A model generated the notes under the pieces. It was not told the origin of the DNA. It saw only the letters and a list, made by a program, of their open reading frames with translations, and ran no database searches. Of a stretch of DNA of 64,000 bases, positions 1 to 12,393 are shown piece by piece. Position numbers and translations under genes: made by a program. Source of the DNA: Haematococcus lacustris (Eukaryota; Chlorophyta; Chlorophyceae; Chlamydomonadales; Haematococcaceae); assembly GCA_030144725.1 (NCBI GenBank), contig JASKMD010000240.1, positions 1 to 64,000 on the forward strand, read 5' to 3'. Positions within the stretch are counted from its first letter, which is position 1, and the number at the start of each line of letters is the position of its first letter.

Positions 1-616
1 CTGCCACCCCTGCCACGCCCCACAAGACCTGACTGCTACCCTGACCCATCGCCCCTACAAGCCCTGGCCCAACAACCCCCCTGCCCCAACGCCCCTGCCC
101 CCCACGTGCCGCCCCCCACACCCTGCCCCCCAGACCCCTCTCCCCTGCCCCAAAGGGCTCTCAAGGCCACATGGACTGCTACAGCACCCTGCCCTGGTGG
201 TATGGCTGATGGTGCTCACCATGCCTTGCAAGTTCTGGCTGGCTAGTAATGACAGCTGTGGTGGGCATTGTTGCTCCTATGCGATTGCACAACACGCCAT
301 AGTTGTTGTTGGTTGGCACTGCTAGACCAACAACCTTCTTGTTGTATGGCTCATGGTAGGGCGGCTGGGAATGCCAGCCTCTTGGTTTGGCCTCTGGGCA
401 CCTCTGGCCATGGGCGCTTCCCATGTCGCCCTCAGCAAGGCATGACACCTGCCAAGGGTCACACACTATCAGGTCAGCACCATGAGTGACGTGCAGGCGT
501 CAGGTGCAGCCTACTTGTCTGGCATGCTTGCATGCTTCTGTAAGCCATGGCATACTGTCTGCGCCTGGGGTGTGTGACCAAAGGTGTGACTGGGTGTCAT
601 GGCACATGGGGTGCAG

Positions 617-1485
617 ATGTGGGAAGTGTACCGCCGCATGCCGCCCTGGGTGAAGACGGCTGAGGGCTACTCCCCCAACCCTCGCTTCCGCAAGTTCCCC
701 ACCGACACCCCCCGCGCCTATGTGCTGCTGTGCGGACGGTGCGCAGCAGCACCACAGCTGGCTGGGCGCTACAGCCTGCAGCTGAGGCCCTCCCTGCTGC
801 TGGCCGCTGCCATGTGCTCCTCTGTTGGGCTGGGGGCTTGGAGGGCCGGGGGGCTGGGGGGCTGGGGGGCAGTACTATCCTTTGTGCTTGGGGCAAGCTA
901 TTTTGGTTTGGCAGCAGCAGCAGCAGAGTCTCTGGCGCCCATGGTGGCAGACATGGCGTCAGCAGCTAGTGGCTATCAGCCCCACAAAGGGGAGCACAAA
1001 GGGTGGGGGTGGTGAGGGTGAGGGGTCCCTGGGGGTGTGATGACATCTGCCCTGCCTGCTGCTGCCTGCTGCTGCCATGCAGTTGCCTCAGCAAGTATTC
1101 CAGTGAGCGCCCCACCTTTGACATGCTGGTCGCTGAGCTGGGCGCCATGCACGCTGCACTGCTGCAAGGCCACACCAGCCTTGAGGTCCAGGAACAGCTG
1201 GAAGAGGAGGAGGAAGAGGAGGAGGAGGGGGAGGGGGAGGGAGGCGAAGGGGAGGAAGGGGGTGAGCAGGGAGGGGAGGGAGAGGAGGCAGTTGGGGTAG
1301 GGCAAGAAGAACAGGAGGGCGAGGAGCAAACAGAGAGGGAGAAAGGGGAGGACGCGAGGAAGAGCACACAGGAAGCGCTGCCACGGCCTCAGGGGCATGG
1401 GCCAGAGGGCAAGGTGGAGGGGAGGGGGGCCCAGGGTGCGCTCAGGGGGTCAGGGGGTGGGAGGGGTGGGGGGTCAGAGGGGTGA
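617..1485 (+). CDS. Protein kinase, C-terminal exons only (TKL/tyrosine-kinase-like)
   Basis: Only the end of a kinase domain is in the window. Exon 617-738 follows an AG acceptor and reads MWEVYRRMPPW, the subdomain IX-X stretch in which W-E-hydrophobic-x(4)-PPW is typical of TKL and tyrosine kinases. It splices in phase 2 to 1083-1485, where CLSKYSSERPTFDMLVAEL fits subdomain XI, including the conserved Arg of the RPTF motif. The domain then runs into a tail of Glu runs and Gly-rich sequence ending at TGA 1483-1485. The upstream kinase lobes lie before position 1 or in exons I could not see in 1-616. The real 3' end may differ if another intron removes part of the acidic tail. The kinase fold is clear from these motifs; substrate and subfamily cannot be told. 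Confidence 0.7.
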
Positions 1486-2582
1486 AGAGGGGTAAGGGGT
1501 GAAGAGGGGTGAGGGGTGAGGGGTGAAGAGGGGTGGGGGGTGAGAGGGGTGAGAGGGGTGAGGGGTCAAGAGAGGTGGGGGCCCTAGGGTAAGGGGCGGG
1601 ACCAGTGGCGCCCTCACAGCCTGCCGCCCACCAGGCCACCAGCCCTCCCCTGCACTCCCCCTCCCCCTCTGCAGCCAGCCCCTCTCACACATCGTGACCA
1701 GGCAGCGGGGGGCTGGCCCCTCCTCCCCCCACGCAGCCCCCAACACCCAAGCCAACTGACACCTCCTGGCCCCTGGGTGCCTCTCCCCTCCCAACCCTCT
1801 GAGCCAGCTGTCCCTTAGTGGCTGCCCCACCCCTCAGCCCCTGGTCAACAGGAGCCCCTAAGGGCCTTACCTCACCAGGCACAGCAGGTGGCTGCACAGT
1901 CTCTAGCGACAGCAGCAGCAGCAGGAGGCCCACCCCTTGGCCCCCCACCCAGCCTGTCCCGCCTTCGCTGTCCTGCCACCTTCCGGCTCCTGGGCCGTGG
2001 ACCAGGCTGCAGGAACACAGCAGGCAACCCTTGACCCTGGCCAAGCCCTCAACCCTGAGAGCAAAGGCGCTGTCCTGCCACCACCCTGTCCTGCCTCACT
2101 CAGCCCCTGACAGCCCTGCTCTCATGCTTTGAAACCTGGCCCAGCCACTCGCCTGCAGCCCCTGCCCCAGCCCCTGCATGCCCACCTCACTGTCTGGGAA
2201 CAGGAGGGGCAGGGCTGCCATGCATTCCCGTCTGGGCTGTGGCCCAGGCTGCAGGAACACAGCAGACAACCCCTGACCATGGCCAGCCCCCCACTCTCCA
2301 CCCACCCTCAGCCCCTGAAGCTGTCACTGTGCCTTAGCCCCAGCTGCACCCACCCGGAATGGCATCTAGCAATACTAACAGAGTGCAGGAATGGGTAGGC
2401 AGGCCAGCCCCACTCCGCTGTTGGGCTGCAGAGGCCCCCTGGCACCTGGGGCCCGACTCCATGCCTGCCAGTATCTAGCGTGTGCATGTCCATGTCCATG
2501 CAAGCTTCCACTGTCCATGCAAGCTGCCGTCCCTCGCTTGCACCATGTCCATGCAAGCTGGCACTCTGTCGAGGAACTGGCG
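1486..2582. repeat. Low-complexity G/C-rich stretch with a duplicated ~55 bp segment
   Basis: This stretch downstream of the kinase stop starts with imperfect GGGGTGA-type repeats (about 1480-1570) and then becomes C-rich. A segment at about 1992-2047 recurs at 2234-2290; both contain CAGGCTGCAGGAACACAGCA and a similar tail. Proline-rich reading frames here look like by-products of base composition. It may be 3' UTR of the kinase gene. I see no other gene. Confidence 0.5.
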
Positions 2583-2585
2583 TCG

Positions 2586-2673
<88 letters not shown>
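2586..2673. repeat. (GGCT)n tetranucleotide microsatellite, about 22 units
   Basis: An uninterrupted TGGC/GGCT run of about 88 bp. It creates spurious LAGW or ASQP repeat reading frames on both strands. It is expected to be length-polymorphic. Confidence 0.95.
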
Positions 2674-3960
2674 CCGTAAACAGATCAGTTGGGGGCAACT
2701 TGAGTAGTCAGGGGCAGCAATGCATGAGAAGTATGCGCACTGCGTGTGGGTATAGCAGCCACCATGGGGGGCTACCGCAGCAGGCCACCCCACAAGGCCC
2801 TACAGCATGTGACGTGCTTGCATGGCATTGTGTGTGGACTGCATGGGTTTTTTCCAGGTGCACTGCTGACATGGCTTGTTGCTGTGTCACTGTGTTACTA
2901 CTTTGGAGAGGGAGGGCTCTTACTCTTAGGTATCCTGTGAGTTTCATCGTTGTTAACAACTTGCACGGCCTGGGTTGAGCATTTGTGCAATGGTTTATTC
3001 AGGATTGGCTGGTCATGGCGAGCACTGACATGCATCTGTTGTGATGCAAGACTGCAATCATTGTTGGCCATAGCCTGTTACTGCATGTTGCATGGAAATC
3101 TTGTGCATGTCGTGTGGTTGTGAAGTGAAGGCTGACCCTCTTGCAAAGGGTCTTGGCTGAATAAGAATGTTAAGAATGCAAGGTTCAAGTGCATGACATG
3201 GAGCAGCTTATCATAGCCCGTTTCTGAGCCCTACAGCAATATACTATTCGAATACCCACTCCAATATACAGCAATAGTTGTTGTCAGACACAGTTACGAG
3301 CTTATTACTGCAAAAGCAGCTGCTAGCGTGCCTAATGTCCACTTAAGCTCTGCCCATCTGGTGTCTGTGCTTCTATGACCAGACAAACCTCACACAGCGC
3401 TTGCTCACACACCTTCATTTCATGAGGAGCAAGTGTTTTGTGGTGGGGTTGGAATGCTGTAGCTAGCTATCGTCACTGCTTGCGCAACAGGGCCTGGTCA
3501 GCCTGAACAGCCCAGTTTGTTTGTCCAGAATGTGTGATTGGTCTTGATACGAGTCGTTTTTTGCTGTCGTTCTGGTCACGACACGGCAATGCACCCAGCG
3601 ACACTATGCAGGCAGAAGTGGCCAGTGAGACGCAGTCCCAGGGTAGCAAAACGGGTATGTTAAAGATTTGTTAAAGCACGTTAAAGAACCAAAACATCAA
3701 GATGTTAAATTAACCGGTCGTGCTCTACCGCCCGGCCACGAGACCTTTTCCGACGTGCCCTATAGAGACCTTCAAGCCCAGCGTTCTCTGCATGAAAAGA
3801 CACAACATCAACATTATGTTGTAAACAACAACAGAATCCGCCCGGCAATGAGACCCTATAGATCCTGCCAAAACGGCGAGGATGTCCTTTACAGTTGCAC
3901 TAGCTAAGGCTATAGACTGCATTGAAGCACAATCATCATGCAGGCTCGCGTGTGCATCAC
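2674..3960. other. Intergenic stretch without a recognised gene
   Basis: No convincing coding exon on either strand. The base composition becomes more AT-rich than in the genes. The segment at about 3326-3496 is similar to 40562-40766 (listed as a dispersed repeat). An 80-residue reading frame at 3668-3907 has no family features and was not called. Confidence 0.5.
3326..3496 (+). repeat. Dispersed repeat, copy 1
   Basis: Shares order and wording with 40562-40766: GTGCCTAATG(T/C)CCACTT, then a CATCTGGTGTCTGTG-like block, GCTCACACAC, GCTGTAGCTAGCTAT-like and CAACAGGGCCT. Both copies are in the same orientation and each lies close to an inverted-repeat element. Similarity was judged by eye. Confidence 0.6.
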
Positions 3961-4924
3961 AGGTGGTCACCCCCGCCATTGGCGGCACCCCCATGGCTCA
4001 AGAGATAACTTCTAACTCATTTCTGCACGGATGAGGCCGCCGATTAGTGCGATGAGCTGCTGATGGCGTGGCGAGTGTGCAGCCAGCCTAAACGGTTTGC
4101 CGGGTGGCTGGCCCCCAACCTGCGACGTGTTCTTGAGCCTCTCAGACACTCGTATGGACTGCTACAGGCAGCCGGAACCCAGCACGACGTGAAATTCGCA
4201 TCCTCACTGGACATTGCAAGTTTTCAGGCCAGCACGCAACAGTGCTGTTGCGTCCCAGCACGCATCGAGACCCATCCCCAAGCTGGGTTCGTGACGGCTA
4301 CGGCGGATTGCTGCTGAACCTGCTGCAAGGTGCAAGTTGCGGAATTGCAGTCTCGCACAAGATGCTCAGCGCATTGAGGCTTGTGGCTCCCGAGCAACCA
4401 CGAGCAGCAGAAATCAGCCAAAACGTCGCAGAAAATGAGATGATATGTGTGTTCGCTGTTGTGACCCACAAAGACCTACAAAGGAGGGCATTGAATTTCT
4501 GGTCAGGGGACATGGTGGGAAATCAGTACTACTATACATTAAAGTGGGCAGTTCATCATTTGACGTCCTGGTTGGACAGTTATGGCGGCCAGAAAAGTGC
4601 CCAGTTCAAGGAAATTTGACATGGTCTTACATGACACGAGTCGCACGCTGTTCTGGTGCAGGGACAGTCCACAAGCCATATCAGAACTCCTTAACACTTC
4701 ATCAGCACACTAGCACACATCACAGGGGGGGTCCTGCGCCCGAACAAAAACTCAAGGAATTCAGGTCGTCCATGCCGCTGAACCCGGCACAGGCGCACAC
4801 CAGCCCGAGCAGCCCGTTAGCCTCGCGCTGGTGAGCTGCACCGCACTGCGCAAGAGTCGTTGTAAAACTCTTAAAGATTAGTGAGAGGTTATCAGGGGTG
4901 CCGCCAATGGCGGGGGTGACCAGG
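3961..4924. mobile_element. Non-autonomous DNA transposon with 28-bp perfect TIRs
   Basis: Positions 3964-3991 are an exact reverse complement of 4895-4922; the core is CCCGCCATTGGCGGCACCCC. Immediately outside, the 8-mer TGCATCAC occurs at 3953-3960 and again at 4925-4932, as expected for an 8-bp target-site duplication of the hAT/P type. About 0.9 kb lies between the TIRs, with no transposase motif that I recognise; the reading frames inside (4063-4317, 4242-4619) look non-coding. An 18-bp piece of the terminal sequence recurs alone at about 50688-50705. The element sits just upstream of the SRRM1-like start codon, so it may overlap that gene's promoter or 5' UTR. Confidence 0.8.
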
Positions 4925-5026
4925 TGCATCACATCACAAATTCACAATCGCACACATTTTGCAGCATTTTGCATGCTTGGAGAGCGAGCGACAAGCGCCC
5001 ACAACCTGAAAGCCGGCTAGGTGTGC

Positions 5027-8000
5027 ATGTCAGGGGCGGGTGGCTTCAGGTGTGCAAGCTGGTGAGCAAGGCCTGCGAGTTCTCTGTGACCCAATTGCGC
5101 GATGACGCACGCTTCGCAGGGGCGTCAGTGCCGATCAAGATGTTCGCTACCGCAACAAGACCAAGGCGGTGCGTGGCAGGATGGGCAGGCCAGCAGGGCC
5201 TGGGCTGCTTGGCTTCAGATTTCGGCGTGGTGGGACTGCAGGCGATGGCACAGATCAAGTTTCCCAAAGAGCTGGACGTCAAGGTTGATGTGAAAAGCCT
5301 TAGGTTGAAGAAAGCAGGTTGGGCTGTCATCAAAGAATGGATCGCCAAGAGGGTGACCCAGATTCTGAATGGCTTGGAGGAGGAGGTGTTGATTGGCTTC
5401 ATATTTAACCTGCTGGAGTCTGACGAGGTACGCAACTTGTTTGCAGACTTGCAGAAACTGCACATGGCAGCCATTTGCAGCTTGCCAGGCACATGTAGCT
5501 AAGTAGCGACCTGCGTTTCAGACTGTCACCACTCACCCCCTTCCCTATGCCCGAAGCATAACCTTACCCTGCTGCAAATCTTGACATGGCACTTGCCTGT
5601 TACGCAGCTTGCACATGCTCTCGGCTGTGCCTTTGTCTGTAGAGCCAACGTTCCTTAGTGCAAGGCCATTGCCCCATACAGGCCCCCCTTGCAGCCCACC
5701 CCTGGCAGCCTCAGCTGCTCAGCTGCAGGCACCCGCCCCACTAGTCAGTCAGCACAGGGCCTAAAGCTTTCAGCACAATGCAGCCTCAGGCTCTTTCCAT
5801 CACTTCCTAGCACAGGTCACATTTTTTCCCATTAAAAGCGTGCAGAAGCTGTGTCTTGACCTGTGCGCTGCTGCGCCTGTTGTGGCGTCCCGCTGCACCA
5901 CAGTTCATGCAGCGCCCCGCTCCTGGGCCCCGCGCCTGCTGCAGGCTGTCAACGCCAAGGAAATGCATGTGTCGCTGGTGCCGTTCCTGGAGAAGAACAC
6001 CAGCCTCTTCATGAAGGTAGGGCACACAGGGCTGAGGAGGGCTGAGGGGGCACACACGCAGGGGGCGGGAGCAACGGCGCCAGAAGGGTACATGCAGGAG
6101 GTGGGATCAAGGAGCAGGCGTGAGGTCAGAGGGGGGTTGGGTTGGGTTGGGTGGAGGGGGGTTGGGTAGAGTGACGCACTAAAGGCAACACCAGCGGCAG
6201 ACTAGTCAGGGCAGGTCTTTCTCCCTGCAGCTGTGGTACGTGTGCTATGCGGTCCTGAGCCTCCCCTGCTGCTGCGCTCTGCTCTCACCGCCTGGTTTTT
6301 CCACCATGGCGCCGGTGGTGGCACTCAGGCTGCGTGAAGGCGCCCTCAGGGGTGTCATGAGGGGCAGAGAGGGCCCATTGGGTCCCTGCCCTGGCTTCAA
6401 CACAGCTCTGATGCCAGGTCCTGCACACGCTCTCTTGGGTCGCTTAATCTCATGGAGCCATGTCAGACCACCAAGGTGTTCGTATGGCCCACACCTGCCC
6501 GCACCTGCATGCACTTGCCCGCACCTGCATGCACTTGCTCGCACCTGCCTTCACCTGCCTGCACCTGGCGCCCTGCAGGAGCTGTGGTCCATGCTTGCCT
6601 CTGCAGCCACTAATGACAGCGGTGTGCCCCAGCAGCTGCTGGACGCCAAGGTGGCGGAGCTGGAGGCCCGCAGGCTGGCTGAAGGGGCCATCAGGGTGAG
6701 GGGGCGGGCAGCACCAGGGCAGGGGGTCCAGGGGCCAGAGAGCAGGGCTGGCTGGGGGGGCAGCAGGGTGGGGACGCCTGATGGGCAGCTGAAGGGACTG
6801 CAGGGTTAAGGCTGGCTGAGAAGCGCTATACCTCATGCAGGGCTGGAGTTGCAAGGCTGCAGGCACAGGGGTCATTGTCTGCAGTGCCTTCCGCAACCAT
6901 GACCTGGTGCAATGTCTGCCCTGGCGGGTACCGCACATACAACTGAGCCCAGGCTGCACACTGCTGCCTTTGTTTTGGAAGCTGGAGACCTGCTCCATGT
7001 CAGCCTTGTGGCCCCGACACCCCCTGGGTGAACTTGCTTGCCTTTCCAGATGCGGATTGAGGAGCAGCGGGCAGTGCAAGCCGCCGCCATGCAAGCACAG
7101 CAAGCCATGCAAGGACCCCTCCCGGGCCCCCCTCCGCTTGGGGCCCTTCCGGGACCACCACCCACTGGGTCAGGGCCTGGGTCAGGGCAGGGGGGAGGCA
7201 GCCGCTCCAGTCGCTGGGATGAGCACCAACAGCGGCCACCCCCTGTGAAGAAGGAGGCAGCCGGCAATGGCGCTGGCCCTGGCCCTGTCAGAGCAGTCAA
7301 GGAAGAGGAGCCTAGGGAGAGGTCCAGCAGGTGAGCCCCTGGTGCCTGTGGCTGGCTGGTGCCCTGGTGTGTGCTGGTGGCTGGCTGGTAGCAGTGTGTA
7401 CAGTACTAGCCAGTGTGTGGGTGGTGCCCGGGATGGACACGCTGTGTGAGCCATGCTGTTCATTAGGCTAATAGTGATCAATGGGTCACTACAAGGCTGG
7501 CTAATGGCTTGCAGAGCAGTACCTGCAGTCGTGTGATGTGGTTGGCTCTGAAATGGTTGGCGGTCGGTGGGAATGCTGGGAGTGTTGGCGCAGCATAGCC
7601 TTTTTGGGGTGAGCTGACAACGGCGTCCTGCCAGGGCATCCATCACACACCTATGGCAATCAACCCATCACACACCTATGACGCCTAGTGTGTGTCATGC
7701 TGCACCCCTTGTGGCAGGGATGACAGCAGGCGAGGCTCGTCGCCTAGACGCCACCATTCGAAGAGCAGTGCCAGGCGCAGGTGTGTTTCGGGGGCGTGAT
7801 TGTTACCTCGCCCTTCTAGTTGTGACTGTCACAGGCTGTGGGTCTGCCAGGGGAACGAAGTGAGCGACCCTTACGCCTTGCCGTGGTGTGTCTGGCGCAG
7901 TCGCAGCAGAAGTAGAAGCACGAGCACAGGCAGCAGCGAGCGAAGTCGCAGCAGGAGCAGAGATCGGCGACGCAGGCGCAGCAGCCGGGAGCGGCGGCGT

Positions 8001-8333
8001 AGCCGCAGCCGGAGTCGGGAAGATCGCCGGGGAAGCAGCTCGAGCCGCAGCCCCAGTCGCGAAAAACGAAAGGCACGAAAGGACAAGAAAAAGAGGAAGA
8101 AGTCCAAATCCAGCGCGCACAAGTCACGGAGAACGAGCCGACATGAGAAGGACGTCGCTGTGCCGGAGCGTGCCGCTGAGGCCGCTGCTGGGAGTGAATC
8201 TGAGGGTTCGCAAGGGGCTAATAACCCTGCGGAGGAGGAAGAAGACGATGAGCTGAAGGCACTCAAGGAGAAGGCCCTATCGGTGGCGGCCCGACATAAA
8301 GCACAGCAAGCGGGCGTGAGCGAGGCAGGTTAG
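5027..8333 (+). CDS. SRRM1: SRRM1-like PWI/RS-domain splicing co-activator
   Basis: Eight exons join in frame: 5027-5049, 5120-5168, 5242-5427, 5945-6016, 6579-6695, 7050-7330, 7718-7780, 7901-8333 (1224 nt, 407 aa). The N-terminus MSGAGGFRGVSADQDVRY matches the start of SRm160/SRRM1. Residues about 25-125 form the PWI domain, including VIKEWIAKRVTQIL, FLEKNTSLFMKELW and GVPQQLLD. The PWI domain binds nucleic acid and recruits the protein to spliceosomes. A Gly/Pro linker follows, then an Arg-Ser region from about residue 264 and a Lys-rich then acidic C-terminus, ending at TAG 8331-8333. The family acts in the nucleus in pre-mRNA splicing and 3'-end processing. Compared with animal SRRM1 it is short, and it has a five-residue insertion (KKAGW) inside the PWI domain. 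All splice sites are GT-AG and phases agree. Confidence 0.93.
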
Positions 8334-8608
8334 GCCAGCTTGCGGGGAGCCGCGATTGAGCGTCGTGGCGATGCCTAGAGCTGGGTTGACGGAGCGGCCG
8401 AAGTCAAGTGCCCTGTTGTTGCGCGTATGTTTTTGTGACCGAGCGCATGGAGCTGACGGCGGTTGACATCTGACACAGTTTCACAACAGGAGACACAGTT
8501 GCTCGCCATGCAACCTCATGGTCTACACCGCTTGAGCCGTCGGCCGCAACTCCTGGAATGATGTTTCGCCGTTGAGCGGGTCATCTTCAACTAATCTAGA
8601 GGCTCGGT

Positions 8609-8614
8609 AATAAA
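8609..8614 (+). terminator. Possible polyadenylation signal AATAAA
   Basis: AATAAA lies 276 nt after the SRRM1-like stop codon. Volvocalean algae mostly use TGTAA, which I did not find between the stop and this point, so the assignment is weak. Confidence 0.25.
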
Positions 8615-8639
8615 GAGTCATAGTTTAATTCCTCTCAGC

Positions 8640-9208
8640 CTTGGTCTGAGGACTGTTGCTGTGCCTACAGCAACACAACACTCCTGATTCAACATGAAAA
8701 GGGTGTTGTCTACGGATGCATGCCTGCATGACTGAAGCAGCATTAGTCGCACCCTTGATGACCACAAACCCCACCCTCGGTGGCACTTTTCGTTCCCTGA
8801 TTACTGAGCTAATCGCGACTTTTATCGACATTGACCGCCCACGTCCTAGCATTGTTACCAACCCTTTGATTCTAAGACGTGTGCCTGTTGACCGTTGAAG
8901 TTGACGCTGTGTAGTCCCGGCCCTGCATTCAGCGGCCATCCCAATACTCGTAGTCCTAACTGCGCTGCCTGAGCATGACAGGATGCATGCCGTAGGATGC
9001 CTGGATGATACAACGTTGTGGCATGTCCATCCCATGTGTGCATGTGCATCAGCGCCACCCCCAACAGAGTGCTGATATACTCCAAGCTGACCTTCAGGAC
9101 CACTATGGCTCAAACAGAATTGGCACATGCGCTGGTGTGTGAAAACAGCTGCAAGACATGAGCGGTTCCCATTGGGTCTGTTGCTGTGCAGATCCCTGCC
9201 GCACACAC
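8640..9208. other. Intergenic region between convergent genes
   Basis: Lies between the SRRM1-like gene (+) and the 3' end of the unknown - strand gene. The reading frames here have no family features. It probably holds the two 3' UTRs. I see no repeat or RNA gene. Confidence 0.4.
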
Positions 9209-11809
9209 CTACTGCTGCCTCTGCCCCCTGGGGTGCTTTGAGCCAGACTCTTTACCTCCATCCGCCACAGGTTGTGCACTGGCCCTAGACCTGGCAGCAG
9301 GCCCCCCTCGCAGTGATGGCTTCAGGAGTGGCGAGGGCGGCGCTCTGCTGGGTGTGCTGGGTGGCTGACCTCTGCTGGTAGCAGCGGAGGCCTCTGCACG
9401 TGGGGCTTGACTGAGCTGGGCTCTGCTAAGTATGCCAGATGGCTGACTGTTACTAAGAGCAGCAGGGGCCTGGGCGCGTGGGGCTTGACTGGGCTGGGCT
9501 GAGGGTCGGGCTGGGAGCTGAGGCACGTGCGGTTTGTTCACCCGAAGCGGGGCTGCCTGCGAGGGCTTGACGGAAGAGGGGCTCCCGCTGGCCCCTGAGC
9601 CACCCCGCGCCCAGTGCAAGGCATCCTCCAACCAAGTGGGGGGGCTGGGCGCTGCCTTGCTGCCTTGGGTGGCTACCTTGCTGGGCTTGGCAGGCGCGTT
9701 GAGGTCACCTGGGGGCCGGGCTGCAGGGGCAGGTGCCAGAGCGGGGGGCTGAGGCGGGCCTTGCAGCGTGGCAGGCCCTGCTGGCTGGCGCTTCATTTCG
9801 GCCTTTCGAAGAGCTGCCGCATACGCTGCCTCAAAGTCATCGTCACTACTCCTGCTGCTTGACACACTCTGCTGCAGGGCTGCTGACGGGGTGCTGTGGG
9901 AGGGAGGGAGTTCTGAGGGAGAGTCCCTCAAAGCTCCGGGTTTGGGTCGCAGGCTGGGCTGGTCCACTTTGGTACGTTGAGCAGCGAATGCCATAGCCAG
10001 GAGGTCATCTAGCTCATCCAGCTGGCTCTTTTGCGGCGCTGCTGGCTTGGCACCTGCCTGCCGGTGAGGCTGGCCCTGAGCTGATGCGCTGGCTGCGTTG
10101 GGAGGTGGGTTGCTGGTGGGTCGCTCTTTGCCCATACTGGGCAGGGAAGCACGTGTGGGTCTGGAGCTGAGCGAAGGTACGGGAGCTACTTGGAGGTTGA
10201 AATCCGTGGAAGGGGTGTTGGACACCCTCCCGGAGCTGTAGCCCAACTTTTCCAAAAACGCCACAGTCTCGTCAAGCTGCTCGTCACCTGAGTCGACATG
10301 GACCGGCCGCGGCTTAGCGGTCCTGCTCTCCGGCCGACGTTGCAAGTCCGGGAGCACGCTTGCTTGCTTCAAGCGGCGGATCAGCGCATCGGCCATGTCG
10401 AGTCCGTCGGAGAGCCGGGACTTGGCTGCGTGCCGATCCGCCTGCTCCAACGCAGCGATGTCGTCGTCCAGGTCACCGCCGCCACGCAGCCCTTGAGTGC
10501 GGCCCAACCCGCCATTGAGACTGCTCAAGGCGCGCCCAGCCTTCTGCACGCGCGTTTCAGCTGCGCGGAGACTTGGTATCTCGGTGTCAGAGTCTGTGTC
10601 GCTACCGCTGTCTGACAGCGACGGCGCATCTGGGTTGCTGAAGAGCCTGCGGCGACGCCGTGCCTCACGCTCCTCACGTCGCTGAGCCTCAATCTGCAAG
10701 CACACCGGGAATTAAGAAATGATGGCATAGCATGATGGTGCCCACCGACACAGAGTGCTGGCTGTACTAGCTACTTCCATGCACAGCTCACCAGCAGGTT
10801 TCACTCTGCTCATAGAGGTCACATCTAGAAATGTGAGGCAGGGATGATGAGGCGTGATGATGATATGGCCATATGCCACCAAGAAACACCCGTCAATCAG
10901 TTGTAAACATGAGTGCTTGCCTCTACAGTTGCCAGACATCAGTCTGTTGAGGTGGAACCGCCTACCTAGACAGGTTCCTGATCCTCTCACTCCTCACACC
11001 TTTGGGTTTGATGGAGGCCGCATCAGCACTTCTCCAGACGGTCCCTTGATGGGGTGCATTCTGCTGGCCCCCGTGGTGGTCTTCACACCTTCAAATGCTG
11101 CCCAGTCAGCGTCTAGATCATATCCTTCCTGTGCCAGCTGCAGGGCTAGGAGCTGAGGATCGCCGCCCTCTACAACAAAAGGCACCATCAAGTGCAGCAG
11201 GCAGTGAGGCAACTTGACTGGCCCTGCACCCAAACATCTCGCCAGCCCATGAAACCACGCTGCTCAAGCAATGCCATGTAACAATTGCTCATGCACATTT
11301 CCTTACGCTGCATGGTTCATCATGGTTGTTGCAAGGCTGCATGCTCATGCTTTCATTGCTACCCTTCACGTCAGGGCAGCCTTGCACACAGACTGTGTGC
11401 CCATGGCTCCCCTCGGACCCCACCTTGCTGCAGCTGCCTCAACTCCTCAGCAGCCTGGCGTACGTCTGACTCTGCCAGCGCTCGCATGGCTGTCACAGAC
11501 ATCAGGCCAGCCATCTGGCGAGCTTCCATCCGGGCAGCTGCCTCCTCCTCCTGTGCTCTTGCCCGCTGGCTGGCGCTGGCCATCTACACAAAGGCATCCC
11601 AGGACTGGGGCAGTGGTCGGTGTTGCCGCCCTCCTGCGATGCTGCTTGTGCCTGAACATCTAGTACAATCGCACCTCCTGAACCCTGATCACCGCTGGCT
11701 GTCCATCTGCTGTGCTGTCCATGAGGTCACGGTAAGCTTCCATGAACTGCTCCTCTTCCTCTACATCGTCTTCATGAAAGGGTAGACCAGACCCCAAGCC
11801 CTGTGGCAT
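9209..11809 (-). CDS. Unknown acidic/coiled-coil-like protein
   Basis: Four exons on the - strand: 11809-11675, 11583-11424, 11169-11000, 10693-9209 (1950 nt, 649 aa). I do not recognise the family. The N-terminus is acidic (HEDDVEEEEQFMEAYRDLMD). The second exon is Glu/Ala/Arg-rich and probably helical. The third contains the compact segment EGYDLDADWAAFEGVKT. The long last exon opens with a Lys/Arg-rich helix (AQRREEREARRRRRLF), a possible nuclear signal, then Asp/Ser-rich and Pro/Ala/Ser-rich disordered sequence. Exon phases agree (E split at 11424/11169). The first donor could instead lie at 11684 with no change of frame. An in-frame ATG nine bases upstream (11818) is an alternative start. 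The exon 3-4 segments look the most conserved-like and would be the best part to search. Confidence 0.7.
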
Positions 11810-11818
11810 AAGGTGCAT

Positions 11819-12393
11819 AGAAGTCACTGCCGAGCATAGGTGGGTTGTGCATGGTATGCCAAGGAGCGGGAGGGGCTAGAGACAAACGCACTGGCGAAGG
11901 CCTTTCAGGTCTGTTGCGGCGGGTAGCGTGGGCGAGCCAGCTAGGTGCACCGTGACGCGTGGTCCTCCTGCACACATGTGTTGTTCGGTGCTCATGCGAT
12001 GCGACGCTAGCTACGATTAACATCAGCAACGCACCCTGACGAAGATGTCAAACTGCGCGAATAGTGTCGCTGTGTGGGACATCGCGCTCCAGCCTGCATC
12101 ATCTTCGTGTCCTATAAGCTTTGCGACGGCAGTAGGTAGGGTATTGCATGCATGGCACCCCCTAAGCAAGTAACATAGATGAATTTCAACACGCACCTAC
12201 GCGGGAGGTACAAGCAAGGCCTTCCCCAAGGTCGTAAGAATGGCAAGATGATGTTTGTTTGTTTAGAAATGTTCGCAAGATGATGTCTGTATGTTCGCAA
12301 ATTCCCAATGAACTGTAGCAGCTCAAGGGTTGTGTGGTACTACCGGCCATGAGCTCAAGCATAGGCACAGCCATTAAACAAGGGGTCATCTGC
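11819..12393. other. Intergenic, upstream of the unknown - strand gene
   Basis: No coding exon seen. GTTCGCAAGATGATGT-like words repeat near 12246-12290. It should hold the promoter of the unknown gene and the 3' UTR of the lipoate ligase gene, which are both on the - strand. Confidence 0.4.

Noticed and set aside
1..616. Upstream kinase exons
   Set aside because: No frame in this stretch shows glycine-loop, VAIK, HRD or DFG motifs.
2391..2793. Reading frames with LAGW/ASQP repeats
   Set aside because: Pure translation of the GGCT microsatellite; open in several frames on both strands.
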